Assembly: GCF_000685155.1 (NCBI RefSeq)
Contig: NZ_JMIY01000005.1
Span: 8,938 to 55,605 of the forward strand
From: Candidatus Methanoperedens nitratireducens
Lineage (GTDB): Archaea > Halobacteriota > Methanosarcinia > Methanosarcinales > Methanoperedenaceae
DNA: 46,668 nt
Direction: 5' to 3'
Positions 35,119 to 42,774 of the stretch are shown piece after piece; within the stretch, counting starts at the first letter, position 1, and each line of letters opens with the position of its first letter. Both the position numbers and the translations under genes were made by a program. The notes below the pieces were generated by a model. The model ran no database searches. It saw nothing but the letters and a program-made list of their open reading frames with translations, and had not been told where the DNA came from.

Positions 35119-36074
35119 GAGTACACCTCCCTGTACCTCTCTTTTATCCACATGCTTACAATGTTCATGAGCAGCGTCATTATAAAAAGTACCATTCCGA
35201 CAGCGAATATGGTTTGATATTCTATACTGCCGTGGGGCGTATCTCCCAGGCTCACCTGGACTATGTAAGCGGTCATGGTCTGGATGCTCTCAAAGAAATT
35301 CAGCGTCATCTTGGGTGTAGCACCTGCGGCTAAGGTGACAGCCATAGTCTCGCCTACTGCTCTTGATATGGCAAGTACAAAAGAGGCAAGGATGCCAGAG
35401 AGTGCAGCCGGGACTACAATCTTTGTGGATACATCAAACCGGGTTGAACCTAAAGCATACGCACCTTCGCGCAGGCTTCGCGGCACCGAACGCATGGCAT
35501 CCTCACTTAAGCTTGAGACCATTGGCAGTATCATTATGCCTACTACAATGGAAGCAGATGCGGCATTGAATATATTGGCATCAGGTATGAACTCACGAAT
35601 GAGCGGGGTTATGAAGCTTATAGCAAAGTAACCATACACAACCGTGGGTATGCCAGCCAGGATCTCAAGCACAGGTTTCACTGTCTGGCGAACTTTTGCA
35701 CTGGCATATTCGCTGAGGTATACGGAGCTGGCTATGCCTAAAGGAATAGCAATTACCGCAGCACCTGCCGCAATCATAATAGTGCCGTTTATCAGAGGAA
35801 GCACGCCGAAATGCTGGGGGCGGTACGTGGGTGCCCAGGTTGTACCTGTGAGAAACTCAAGTATAGGGACTTCTTCAAAAAAGGATAAGGTCTCAAAAAT
35901 GAGAACAAGCACGATCCCTATGGTGGTTAAAACCGAGACAAGGGCGCAGAGAAAGAGAGCTTTCTCGATGGCAAGTTCCCTGATTCTCTGCATCCTCAGT
36001 CTATCTAACTTTATACTGTGAAAAAATTCAGAGAGATATGGTATATGACCCCTCTGTATCCTCAGTCTATCCAA
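35115..36074 (-). CDS. pstC: Phosphate ABC transporter permease PstC
   Basis: This permease has six helices. The coupling motif is [20 protein letters not shown] with [20 protein letters not shown]. The open frame starts at TTG 36074 (319 residues), but its first 27 residues come from a duplicated DNA segment (LDRLRIQRG then LDRLRMQRI). A more natural start is ATG 35993 (292 residues, [15 protein letters not shown]), with a TATAAAG box about 25 bases ahead, which suggests a leaderless message. The gene lies 52 bases after pstS. The function is sure; the start is not. Confidence 0.93.
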   Translation of the reverse strand: MDRLRIQRGHIPYLSEFFHSIKLDRLRMQRIRELAIEKALFLCALVSVLTTIGIVLVLIFETLSFFEEVPILEFLTGTTWAPTYRPQHFGVLPLINGTIMIAAGAAVIAIPLGIASSVYLSEYASAKVRQTVKPVLEILAGIPTVVYGYFAISFITPLIREFIPDANIFNAASASIVVGIMILPMVSSLSEDAMRSVPRSLREGAYALGSTRFDVSTKIVVPAALSGILASFVLAISRAVGETMAVTLAAGATPKMTLNFFESIQTMTAYIVQVSLGDTPHGSIEYQTIFAVGMVLFIMTLLMNIVSMWIKERYREVYS

Positions 36075-36083
36075 CTTTATACC
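35986..36083. repeat. Duplicated 32-bp promoter-like segment at the pstC 5' end
   Basis: The two copies are 35986-36017 and 36052-36083, each reading CTCTG(C/T)ATCCTCAGTCTAT then C(T/C)AACTTTATAC, with only about three differences. On the minus strand each has TATAAAGTT(A/G)GATAGACTGAGG, that is a TATA box about 25 bases before a possible start. Copy 1 holds the likely pstC ATG; copy 2 lies in the pstS-pstC gap. Confidence 0.75.
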
Positions 36084-36126
36084 TCATAGAACTAACTGAA
36101 CACTCTGCTTATATTTTTTACGTTTT

Positions 36127-37050
36127 TTATCCGAGCCTGTTCAATCCTTCCTCATACACCGATTCAGGCATCTTCACATAGCCCACCTGAGATACAAGCT
36201 CCTTTCCCTCGGTGAGGTAGTATTTTACGAATTCCTTTACCTCAGGGCGCTTCAGGGATTCTTTATTGACATAAATGAACAGCGGTCTTGATAGTGGGTT
36301 ATAGGTGCCGTCATTGATTGTCTGCTCAGATGGAAGAACTGGTCCTTTACCGCCATCTATTGCTACCAGCTTCAGCTTGCCGGGATTTTCAACATAGTAT
36401 GCATAGCCAAAGTATCCGAGAGCATTTTTCTCTCCTGCAATAGCCTGAACGAGGATATTATCATCCGCACTTGCAGTGTAATCAGACCTGCTGGCTTTCT
36501 CCTCGCCCACTATTGCCTCAGTGAAGTAATCAAAAGTACCTGAATCAGTATCTGCCCCTACAAGGATTATCTTCTCATCGGGCCATTCGGAGCGCACGTC
36601 CTTCCATGTCTTCACAGTGCTGCCGGGCTCCCATATCTTCTTGAGCTCGTCTACTGTAAGATAATCCACCCATGTATTCTGGGGGTTTACCATCACGGAG
36701 AGTCCATCGAAGGCGACTTTGAATTCCTCATAGGTTATGCCGTTCTTGGCACAGAGTTCTTTTTCAGTATCCTTTATTGGTCTTGAGGCATCGCTTATAT
36801 CCGTCTCTCCCGGGCAGAACTTCTTAAAACCACCGCCTGTACCGCTGATACCTACTGTGACCCTTGTATCGGGATATCTATTCTGGAACTCCTCCCCCAC
36901 GGCTTCGCTTATGGGAAATACCGTGCTTGAGCCGTCTGCCTTAATGGTACCAGAGAGCTGGGAGGAGATAGTATCAGCAGGCCTGTCTATGCATCCGGCT
37001 AAGAACACGCCTGCAAGAATCAGAATTATAGTTATTTTAAATCGATTCAT
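36127..37050 (-). CDS. pstS: Phosphate-binding lipoprotein PstS
   Basis: This 307-residue periplasmic-type binding protein has a lipobox ([17 protein letters not shown]) and the PstS ligand motifs [34 protein letters not shown] and [18 protein letters not shown] 37050 gives the natural lipoprotein start, with GGTGAT ahead; the longer frame from 37080 adds only [10 protein letters not shown]. The TATA box lies at about 37084-37096, with the palindromic element 37108-37136 behind it. It leads the pstSCAB-phoU operon. Confidence 0.96.
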   Translation of the reverse strand: MNRFKITIILILAGVFLAGCIDRPADTISSQLSGTIKADGSSTVFPISEAVGEEFQNRYPDTRVTVGISGTGGGFKKFCPGETDISDASRPIKDTEKELCAKNGITYEEFKVAFDGLSVMVNPQNTWVDYLTVDELKKIWEPGSTVKTWKDVRSEWPDEKIILVGADTDSGTFDYFTEAIVGEEKASRSDYTASADDNILVQAIAGEKNALGYFGYAYYVENPGKLKLVAIDGGKGPVLPSEQTINDGTYNPLSRPLFIYVNKESLKRPEVKEFVKYYLTEGKELVSQVGYVKMPESVYEEGLNRLG

Positions 37051-37107
37051 ACTTGTTATCACCGGCAGCGGATTTATCACCAGATATTATATATCTTCTC
37101 ACAAGAA

Positions 37108-37136
37108 TCTATAGATACTATAGAAAATCAGTAAAA
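37108..37136. promoter_or_regulatory. Candidate Pho-type operator before pstS
   Basis: TCTATAG-ATA-CTATAGA (37108-37124) is a perfect 7-bp inverted repeat. It runs on into AAATCAGTAAAA. The 21 bases 37116-37136 are identical to 38516-38536 before the TIM-barrel gene. It stands about 12 bp upstream of the pstS TATA-like box GATATATAATATC, a suitable place for an activator or repressor. Confidence 0.6.
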
Positions 37137-37267
37137 ATAGCGTAAAAAAATTAAAATTCTGTGTTTTGCAGGGGGCAATTTGATTTATTTAAAAGCACAG
37201 CAACTTGCTGTAGCTGAAATGAAGGCTGTGAAGCAATTTAAAACATACGAAAGTTCTGTCATGAGTT

Positions 37268-37546
37268 TCATCCTCTTATAAATGCAATCTCTATAGAGGT
37301 GAACAGGATATTATTCTGTTCGTCTCTGCCGATTATTCTACCGCTAACTATGAGCTTTTCTGAAGCTATATTTATTCGGTCTCCTATTTTGAAATCTGAT
37401 ATATCTCCCGTAACATGAACTATGCCGTTGTTCAGAGGCTTTAGCCTGATTTCCTGCAGCGTGACATTACTGAGTCTATTATTTAAATAGATTAGAATCC
37501 TTTCAGTTTCTTGGTTAAACATGAGTTTCCCGTACGTAAGACTCAT
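37268..37546 (-). CDS. Small beta-rich protein, unknown function
   Basis: This 92-residue soluble protein looks beta-rich: KLMFNQETERILIYLNNRLS, VTLQEIRLKPLNNGIVHVTG, DFKIGDRINIASEKLIVSGR and a final ILFTSIEIAFI. This could be a PilZ-like or OB/SH3-like barrel, but no family is recognised. GAGGAAGT precedes the ATG. It follows the TIM-barrel gene by 26 bases on the same strand and is likely in its operon. Confidence 0.6.
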   Translation of the reverse strand: MSLTYGKLMFNQETERILIYLNNRLSNVTLQEIRLKPLNNGIVHVTGDISDFKIGDRINIASEKLIVSGRIIGRDEQNNILFTSIEIAFIRG

Positions 37547-37572
37547 AGTACTTCCTCTTTTAGGCTGAAATT

Positions 37573-38463
37573 CTAACGAGCAGATTCAACAGTCTGTTCT
37601 GGATAATATGCTATTACAGGCGTTAACCACTGTAATCCCTTAGTAAATTCTCTGATCTGTGCAAGGCTTTTCAGGGTATCCTCTTTACCTGAATTTTTAA
37701 GTTCAAGGATCAAATTTCTTGCATCGGTCTTTCGGATATTTTTAAATACTTCCCTGAAATTTATCTTTCCAAGTCCTAGAGGAAGGTGGCGGTCCCAAAA
37801 CATTGATTCTTCTGGTTTCATAATACCGAAGTTATCGTGCAGATGGAACTGGTTTATGTATTCACCCAGTTCAAAATAATCATCCAGAGATACCCCATAG
37901 GCATTGGAAGTAATAAATGCATGGCCGATGTCCAGATTTATCTTCAAATGCTCTGAACCTACCGCCTCGATTATATACAAAATTTCCCCCGGAAGCACGC
38001 CAATTTTATTTCTTCCAGCCCTGTCAAACAGGTTCTCTAAGAGAAGAGTGGCGCCATATTCCTCCGCAAGAGCAGATAGGCGAATTAAATTAATAATGCT
38101 CAGATTCCGGCATTTTCTTGAGTCTGTCAGATTGCCCGGATGTATAACTATGTATCTCACTTCTATTTTTGCTGCGATCTTGAGGACCTTTTCCATAACA
38201 GCAAAATTTTTCCTGTCATTCGTTGAGAAATCTACTCTTATTCTCTCGATTTCAGAGTCGCTGTGTGGAGCATGGATCGTAAATCCAACACCAAAAGCAG
38301 AAATAAGCTCTGTAGCTTTTGATAATAGTTCTTTCTCTTTTTCCTCTTCTAAAAAATTCTCATCCAGACCCAGTTCAATAATCTCAACTTCACTGGCGTC
38401 GATTATTCCTCCAAATTCTCTTATTTTTAGGGAGTTGATGCCTATTTTTGGACATTTTTCCAT
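37573..38463 (-). CDS. Sugar-phosphate isomerase/epimerase-like TIM barrel
   Basis: This 296-residue protein belongs to the xylose isomerase-like (AP endonuclease 2) barrels. Metal and substrate motifs in strand order: FTIHAPHSDSEIER, YIVIHPGNLTDS, ATLLLENLFDRAG, INLDIGHAFITSNAYG, INQFHLHDNFG, HLPLGLGKINFREVF and NLILELKNSGKED. The His, Glu and Asp ligands for a divalent-metal site are all present. Actual substrate unknown. The promoter shares a 21-bp element with pstS, which suggests control by phosphate, so a phosphorylated sugar or an endonuclease role is worth considering. Confidence 0.8.
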   Translation of the reverse strand: MEKCPKIGINSLKIREFGGIIDASEVEIIELGLDENFLEEEKEKELLSKATELISAFGVGFTIHAPHSDSEIERIRVDFSTNDRKNFAVMEKVLKIAAKIEVRYIVIHPGNLTDSRKCRNLSIINLIRLSALAEEYGATLLLENLFDRAGRNKIGVLPGEILYIIEAVGSEHLKINLDIGHAFITSNAYGVSLDDYFELGEYINQFHLHDNFGIMKPEESMFWDRHLPLGLGKINFREVFKNIRKTDARNLILELKNSGKEDTLKSLAQIREFTKGLQWLTPVIAYYPEQTVESAR

Positions 38464-38509
38464 AGATTTAAATTGGAGTATATATTCTATATACTTTTTC
38501 CAAATAATT

Positions 38510-38536
38510 TCTATATACTATAGAAAATCAGTAAAA
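38510..38536. promoter_or_regulatory. Candidate Pho-type operator before the TIM-barrel gene
   Basis: TCTATA-TAC-TATAGA (38510-38524) is followed by AAATCAGTAAAA; bases 38516-38536 are identical to those at 37116-37136. A second TTCTATATAC half-element lies at about 38485. The TATA-like AGAATATATACT next to it is 25-35 bases before ATG 38463. Confidence 0.6.
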
Positions 38537-38637
38537 TCTATGCGATTTATTTAATGGGGCATTCCAGTGATGAAAGATCAATTGAAAAATTTAGAGAAAC
38601 CAGGGATATTATTGAATAAAGAAATTGATTTCTGAAC

Positions 38638-39045
38638 TCAAACCTTCTCTGGCGAGTACCTGACAGCCAGAACCCTTATCACTCCAAGCACCAGCAGCAG
38701 CGCCGAAAGTGAGAATACCGTCTCATATCCAAATGACCTTGAGTAAAGCCCGACCGTAATCTCGCGCATGACAATTAAAATCGTGGCATCGGTTATCAGG
38801 GTGAGCTTGATTCTCTCGTGTCTGGAATAGTCAGCAAAGGTCTTGAAAAACTCGATTACAATAAAAAGCGTGAGAACATTTGTAACTATTTTGTGAAAGC
38901 CTCCTTCAATTGAGTCAACCGCAACAAAGCGCATGTCCAGTAAAATCCGCAGCATACCTGCTATGAGCGCAAGTAGCAGTACATACAGGATAACGGTAAC
39001 AATGGAATCAGTGATCTTTTTGAAAAATTTTGCATGGTCTATCAT
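38638..39045 (-). CDS. PsiE-family (phosphate-starvation-inducible) membrane protein
   Basis: This 135-residue protein has four predicted helices: IVTVILYVLLLALIAGMLRI, KIVTNVLTLFIVIEFFKTFA, a middle segment LTLITDATILIVMREITVGL, and VFSLSALLLVLGVIRVLAVR. This is the PsiE layout, including the FFKTFADYSRHERIKL loop typical of the family. Function unknown; in E. coli psiE is induced by phosphate limitation. Its ATG overlaps the stop of a 27-residue membrane peptide (ATGA). It lies beside the phosphate transport block. Confidence 0.85.
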   Translation of the reverse strand: MIDHAKFFKKITDSIVTVILYVLLLALIAGMLRILLDMRFVAVDSIEGGFHKIVTNVLTLFIVIEFFKTFADYSRHERIKLTLITDATILIVMREITVGLYSRSFGYETVFSLSALLLVLGVIRVLAVRYSPEKV

Positions 39046-39125
39046 TTAAATACCATCATAAGAGCAAGTAAGATCAGAAGAACTATCAGAAGAATTTCGA
39101 TTTTGTTAAGGCTTTGCATTCTCAT
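39042..39125 (-). CDS. 27-residue membrane microprotein upstream of psiE
   Basis: MRMQSLNKIEILLIVLLILL followed by ALMMVFK: a basic N terminus and one hydrophobic helix. Its TGA overlaps the psiE-like ATG in the form ATGA, so it would be translated just before psiE. There is no strong ribosome binding site. It is either a true small membrane partner of the PsiE protein or a leader peptide. The evidence is position and composition only. Confidence 0.45.
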   Translation of the reverse strand: MRMQSLNKIEILLIVLLILLALMMVFK

Positions 39126-39141
39126 TCTTTACTCTGCTTTA

Positions 39142-39300
39142 TCACGAGGTAATCAGTTTGGTTATTGATGCAGAGCATATATGGTATTCCTCAGCTATCG
39201 CATGCTTTGCTTTTGTTAAGGCATCCTGCGCATTAAATCCCTTTGCTATAAACTCCTCTCTTTTTTCACAAATATATACGAGGATATCAAGTGCATTCAT
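39142..39300 (-). CDS. Small protein of 52 residues, unknown function
   Basis: It reads MNALDILVYICEKREEFIAK followed by GFNAQDALTKAKHAIAEEYH and ends ASITKLITS. The helix pattern is even and charged, with no stop-rich drift, so it is likely coding. The segment EEFIAKGFNAQDAL resembles ELYIFMRGGFTAK at the end of the neighbouring 46-residue ORF, suggesting related or split copies. The ribosome binding site is weak (GAGATC next to the ATG). Confidence 0.4.
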   Translation of the reverse strand: MNALDILVYICEKREEFIAKGFNAQDALTKAKHAIAEEYHICSASITKLITS

Positions 39301-39314
39301 GATCTCAGCCCACT

Positions 39315-39455
39315 TTACTTGGCAGTAAACCCGCCGCGCATGAATATATACAGCTCCTTATCCTCTTTACCCATTTCCTGAAATTCCTCTTTGGGTGAGT
39401 GACGTTTTGCCCCACAGGGTAACATTTTTTCTAAAATTTCCTCCGTCTCTTTCAT
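39315..39455 (-). CDS. Small 46-residue ORF overlapping the glycosyltransferase 3' end
   Basis: It starts MKETEEILEKMLPCGAKRHS and ends KELYIFMRGGFTAK. It overlaps the last 30 codons of the glycosyltransferase ORF in another frame. Its C terminus resembles the start of the next small ORF (39142-39300). It may be the real coding frame here, the glycosyltransferase having been cut short by a deletion that joined it to this gene. Confidence 0.35.
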   Translation of the reverse strand: MKETEEILEKMLPCGAKRHSPKEEFQEMGKEDKELYIFMRGGFTAK

Positions 39456-40203
39456 TTCTGTCAAGCTTTTTTTCAAAATTGTCGTGAGGACGTCCGAGAA
39501 GCACCATCTTTTCACCAGGGAGCTTCTGCACCTGACACAGCAGTATTTCCTCAAGCTTGCTTCGCTGAGGTTCAGGACCTGAAATACTGATCAGGAAATC
39601 AAGGTCTTCGGGTACATTCATTTTGTGAGAAGGACATAGAATCCCCGTATAGTATGCCTTCATGTTCGTCGTTCTCCGCGTTGAGTGACATAACTTCCCA
39701 CTAAGACAAACAGTATTAGGGTTATTATCTGAAATGATTACACGCTCGAATTTTTTATGGAAATATTCATTAATATACAAGGAAAACGTTTCAACAGGTT
39801 TAATGTAATAAGGAAGGCTGAAGCGTAGCTGGTGCGATATAAAAAAAGAAGGAATTTTATCTGAATACACACCGAGGCGGCTATCACTTATCACCATGTC
39901 GTACTTATTGTTTGATAGCAGGCGATTAGTAATTTTCTTTTCATCGGAGAGTGCCTTTGTTAAATTCGGAATGCTCAGAGTAAATTTTGGCAAAAAAAAT
40001 CTCGTTGAACTATATGGAGCTGGATAGTCCTGGAAGAAGATAAAGTGACAACCGGGGAACTCTTTTTTCAACATTTCAAGTGCACCGCCGCTAGTTGCAA
40101 TGGTTACCTCATGACCGTGACCTAGCAGTTCTCTGATTATCGGGGTAACCCGGGCGGCATGACCCAATCCCCAGCTAAGCGGACTTATAAACACATGCGC
40201 CAT
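39367..40203 (-). pseudogene. GT-B glycosyltransferase (MurG-like), C-terminally truncated
   Basis: This is a 278-residue ORF. The N-terminal Rossmann half is intact: VFISPLSWGLGHAARVTPII, RELLGHGHEVTIATSGGALE, YDMVISDSRLGVYSD. The second half begins well (EDLDFLISISGPEPQRSKLE, GEKMVLLGRPHD) but the donor-sugar site (the usual 'GG..T..E...G.P' stretch) is missing. Family members are about 340-380 residues. After NFEKKLDRN the sequence (ERDGGNFRKNVTLWG) is unlike the family and overlaps a small ORF in another frame, so a deletion has probably removed the catalytic end. Likely inactive. Confidence 0.6.
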
Positions 40204-40213
40204 ATTTCAGCAC

Positions 40214-41110
40214 TCAATCCGTGTTCTCAATCCATTTTCTTTTACCTTTGACGTTCAGGATGATATCTCCCGATACTCCGAAAAAATACGACAGCTGTAA
40301 CCCGATATACAGTCCGGCACCTATCAACCCAAGGGCTTTTGTCTTTTTTGTGGTTTTATCTATTGCCGAGTACAATATGTCCTGGCTTTTCTCGCCCTTC
40401 AGGGAATTATATATCATCTTGATGCTTTCCACTGCTACTTCCCTGCTCCATGACATGCATTCTGACAGGGGAGTTCTGCTTCCGCCGAAGGAGGTTTTTC
40501 TTTTAAGGATGGATCTGCGAAGTTCCTCGGAAGTTCTCCCCTCAAAAATCGTGTACCCGTTACCTATCATAGCTATTGAATGGGCGTCGCTGCTCCCCAG
40601 CCTTGCCAGTTTTCCGGGAGAGAAGGTCTGTGCCATTAAATTAGAGTAGGCATCACGATGGTATGCATTAAATACTTCCACGCCATCCAGTTTTAAATAG
40701 CATATCTTCTTTCCGAGAGATGGACAATGCGGGCTGAAAGGATGAGCTGCTACGGCAACACCTCCCTGGTCGTGTATAAGGTCTATAGTCTCAGGCGCGC
40801 CAAGCATGGGTTTGATTTCTTCCTGGATAAACAATGCTAGGATTTCACCATCTGCGCTTGATATTTCTTCGCCAATTACAACGTCGATGCCCGCTGCGCA
40901 TTTTTTAGCGATGATGGCGCCCCGGATTGTATTATGGTCTGTTATGCACAGGACATCAAGTTTTTTTCTTCGGGCAGCCTCGACTGCTTTGGCGGGCTCA
41001 GTAACGGATTCAGGGAAATGGAGAAACGAATATCTCCCGAAGCCCGAACACCTGGTATGAGTATGTATGTCTGCTATACCCTGCTGGTTTTCCTGGTTTA
41101 TTGCTTCCAT
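40214..41110 (-). CDS. PHP-domain metal-dependent phosphoesterase with C-terminal membrane segment
   Basis: This 298-residue protein has the PHP motifs IADIHTHTRCSGFG, LDVLCITDHNTIRGA, VVIGEEISSADGEILAL, VAVAAHPFSPHCPS, LDGVEVFNAYHRDAYSN and LARLGSSDAHSIAMIGNGYT, so the metal site is complete. The last 60 residues add a hydrophobic stretch (ALGLIGAGLYIGLQLSYFFG) that may be membrane-bound, unusual for this family. I prefer ATG 41110 over TTG 41119. No clear ribosome site; the AT-rich upstream region could support a leaderless message. Confidence 0.82.
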   Translation of the reverse strand: MEAINQENQQGIADIHTHTRCSGFGRYSFLHFPESVTEPAKAVEAARRKKLDVLCITDHNTIRGAIIAKKCAAGIDVVIGEEISSADGEILALFIQEEIKPMLGAPETIDLIHDQGGVAVAAHPFSPHCPSLGKKICYLKLDGVEVFNAYHRDAYSNLMAQTFSPGKLARLGSSDAHSIAMIGNGYTIFEGRTSEELRRSILKRKTSFGGSRTPLSECMSWSREVAVESIKMIYNSLKGEKSQDILYSAIDKTTKKTKALGLIGAGLYIGLQLSYFFGVSGDIILNVKGKRKWIENTD

Positions 41111-41139
41111 GCAGTACAATTATTGCATTGAGAAAATAA

Positions 41140-41275
41140 AGATAACTTGATAAAATATATAATCTATATAGAGTTTTGAGTTATTGTATCAAGATAAAAT
41201 AAAAAGTCTATATATTCTATAGTCTAATTCTATAAATATTATTTAGAGTATATAGTTAAAAGTAGAATTAAAAGC
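41140..41275. promoter_or_regulatory. AT-rich intergenic promoter region with repeated CTATA boxes
   Basis: This 183-bp gap between the PHP gene and the TraB relic holds several CTATA elements: AATCTATATAGAG, GTCTATATATTCTATAGTCT (41207-41226) and TTCTATAAATATT. They resemble the TCTATA...TATAGA dyads before pstS and the TIM-barrel gene but lack the shared AAATCAGTAAAA. No gene is seen here. Confidence 0.4.
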
Positions 41276-41303
41276 CATGAAATAAAAGAAGTATTGAAAT
41301 GAC

Positions 41304-41759
41304 ATGAATAATATAGCTTCTGCAATAAGTTACAGGAATCCTGCCTCCTCTGGCAGTGGTAGAATTATCCTGGTCGGAACCGCTCACGTTTCTGACAGGA
41401 GCGTAGCCGAGGTCAATGAAGTTACAGAAAAAAATCGGCGCAGATCAGGGTACCAAGCCTGGTACCGAAATGCTGTCTGCCATTGAAAAAGCCGAGAAAA
41501 CCGGGGCGCATGTTGCGCTTATCGACAGGGATTTCCAGGTCACGCTCGAGCGCTTCTGGAATAAAATGTCCTTTTTTGAGAAACTGAAACAATGAAAGAA
41601 TTAATGCAGAATAACCTTTTTCGCATAATACTTGTAGCGGGTCTTGCCAGTCTCGGCAGTATAGTCGGGACTTTTGTGGCTATACCCGTAATGGTTCATT
41701 ATCTGGGTATTTCCGATCCGCTTGAAATACTTCAGATGGCGCTGAAGACAGGCTCTTAG
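41304..41759 (+). pseudogene. TraB-family membrane protein gene with internal deletions
   Basis: Three pieces of a TraB/PrgY-like protein are found in order but in different frames. The N terminus is [19 protein letters not shown] (about 41359-41420). The middle is [20 protein letters not shown] with [20 protein letters not shown] and FFEKLKQ, ending in TGA at about 41595. The membrane end is NNLFRIILVAGLASLGSIVG with TFVAIPVMVHYLG, ending at 41759. The parts that normally lie between them, about 60 and 90 residues, are missing. The gene is dead. Confidence 0.75.
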
Positions 41760-41868
41760 TCATATACGTCAATAACTGAAACCTTGCATTGTAATAGTCA
41801 CAAAAGTTTATTGCTTTCTTATCCATGTGATGGTTTGGGATTCATATATGTATGTCATCAAGCGGCAT

Positions 41869-42474
41869 CTACAGACGAGCGATGGAGGACAGCCATGCCT
41901 TCACGCCCTCTGCACCAAACGTTGTTTCAAGCTCCGCTTCCCTGATATAATCAATCTTCCAACCTTTGCTGAATGTTGCCCGTATCTCAGCCTGAGTTAC
42001 TCTCCTTGGCCCATAAGATCCCGGCTCATGCTCACTGAAACAGAGCATGAAATACTTACCGCCAGGATAAAGTACAGAAGATAGACTTGCAGCGAAAATT
42101 GGGCGTTCCTCATCCGGGAATACATGGAACAGGCCGCAGTCGATCACAGTATCGAACTTATTCTGAAGTAATTGAAGTTTAAGAGCATCGGAAACGAGAA
42201 AGTTTACAGTTATTCCACGTTTTTTGGCTTTCTCTTTTGCTTTCTTGATGGCAGATGGTGCAGCATCTATGCCCCATACTTCAAAACCCAGACTGGCAAG
42301 ATACAATGCGTTCTCTCCTGTTCCACAACCCACATCAAGCACTCTTCCTCTTATTTCCCCTTCCTCCACAAGCCGGATGAATTCTTTCTGGGGACGCCCG
42401 ATGTCCCACGGTGGAATACCCTCGTATGCGGAATCGAAAAAATCATGACTTTCCAAATGTTCTATCAATACCAT
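41869..42474 (-). CDS. Class I SAM-dependent methyltransferase
   Basis: This 201-residue enzyme has the SAM-binding motif I in GRVLDVGCGTGENALYLASL, then GFEVWGIDAAPSAIKKAKEK (acidic end of strand 2), KFDTVIDCGLFHVFPDEERP and LYPGGKYFMLCFSEHEPG. It resembles the thiopurine/tellurite methyltransferase group. The N terminus SAYEGIPPWDIGRPQKEFIR is typical of these. ATG 42474 is chosen; the longer frame crosses the promoter. Substrate is unknown. Confidence 0.85.
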   Translation of the reverse strand: MVLIEHLESHDFFDSAYEGIPPWDIGRPQKEFIRLVEEGEIRGRVLDVGCGTGENALYLASLGFEVWGIDAAPSAIKKAKEKAKKRGITVNFLVSDALKLQLLQNKFDTVIDCGLFHVFPDEERPIFAASLSSVLYPGGKYFMLCFSEHEPGSYGPRRVTQAEIRATFSKGWKIDYIREAELETTFGAEGVKAWLSSIARL

Positions 42475-42528
42475 GGATAAAAACTCCAAAATATTGCGGA
42501 TATCATAATGAACATATGAAGCGGAACG

Positions 42529-42679
42529 TATAAATAATGAAGGCTCAAAGAGTATGACGGTGATGGTTAGTTTCCAGGGAGGATAAATGTCAAAAGCTAT
42601 TGAACAGTTGAAATCAGGCATTACAGTAGGCTATGCAGCGCTCGGTCTTCGCGGAGTCTGCTATGAACGCTGTTCATAA
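42529..42679 (+). CDS. Truncated ORF of 30 residues with full promoter and ribosome binding site
   Basis: TATAAATA at 42529-42536, GGGAGGAT just before ATG 42587, and an ORF reading MSKAIEQLKSGITVGYAALG then LRGVCYERCS to TAA 42679. It has a strong start but stops just before the long inverted repeat at 42701. It looks like the 5' end of a gene whose body was lost when the block to the right was joined. Coordinates here include the promoter; the ORF itself is 42587-42679. Confidence 0.4.
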
Positions 42680-42700
42680 ATGAACATGAAAAAGACGATT

Positions 42701-42774
42701 AACAACGAACTCAAAACGAACTTAAACGAACTCATCAGCCCGAGTTCGTATCGAGTTCGTACCAGTTCGTTGTT
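42701..42774. repeat. 74-bp imperfect inverted repeat built of six ACGAACT heptamers
   Basis: The left arm holds ACGAACT three times at 11- and 10-base steps (AACAACGAACTCAAAACGAA, then CTTAAACGAACTC). The right arm holds AGTTCGT three times at the same steps (CGAGTTCGTATCGAGTTCGT, then ACCAGTTCGTTGTT). The arms are about 34 bases with mismatches only in the spacers. To the right, the DNA changes to bacterial-style genes. It could be a transposon end, an attachment or integration site, or a regulator array. Confidence 0.8.

Noticed and set aside
35994-36074. TTG 36074 as the true pstC start
   Set aside because: The extra 27 residues derive from a duplicated promoter-like DNA segment; ATG 35993 fits the family better, although the longer form cannot be fully excluded.
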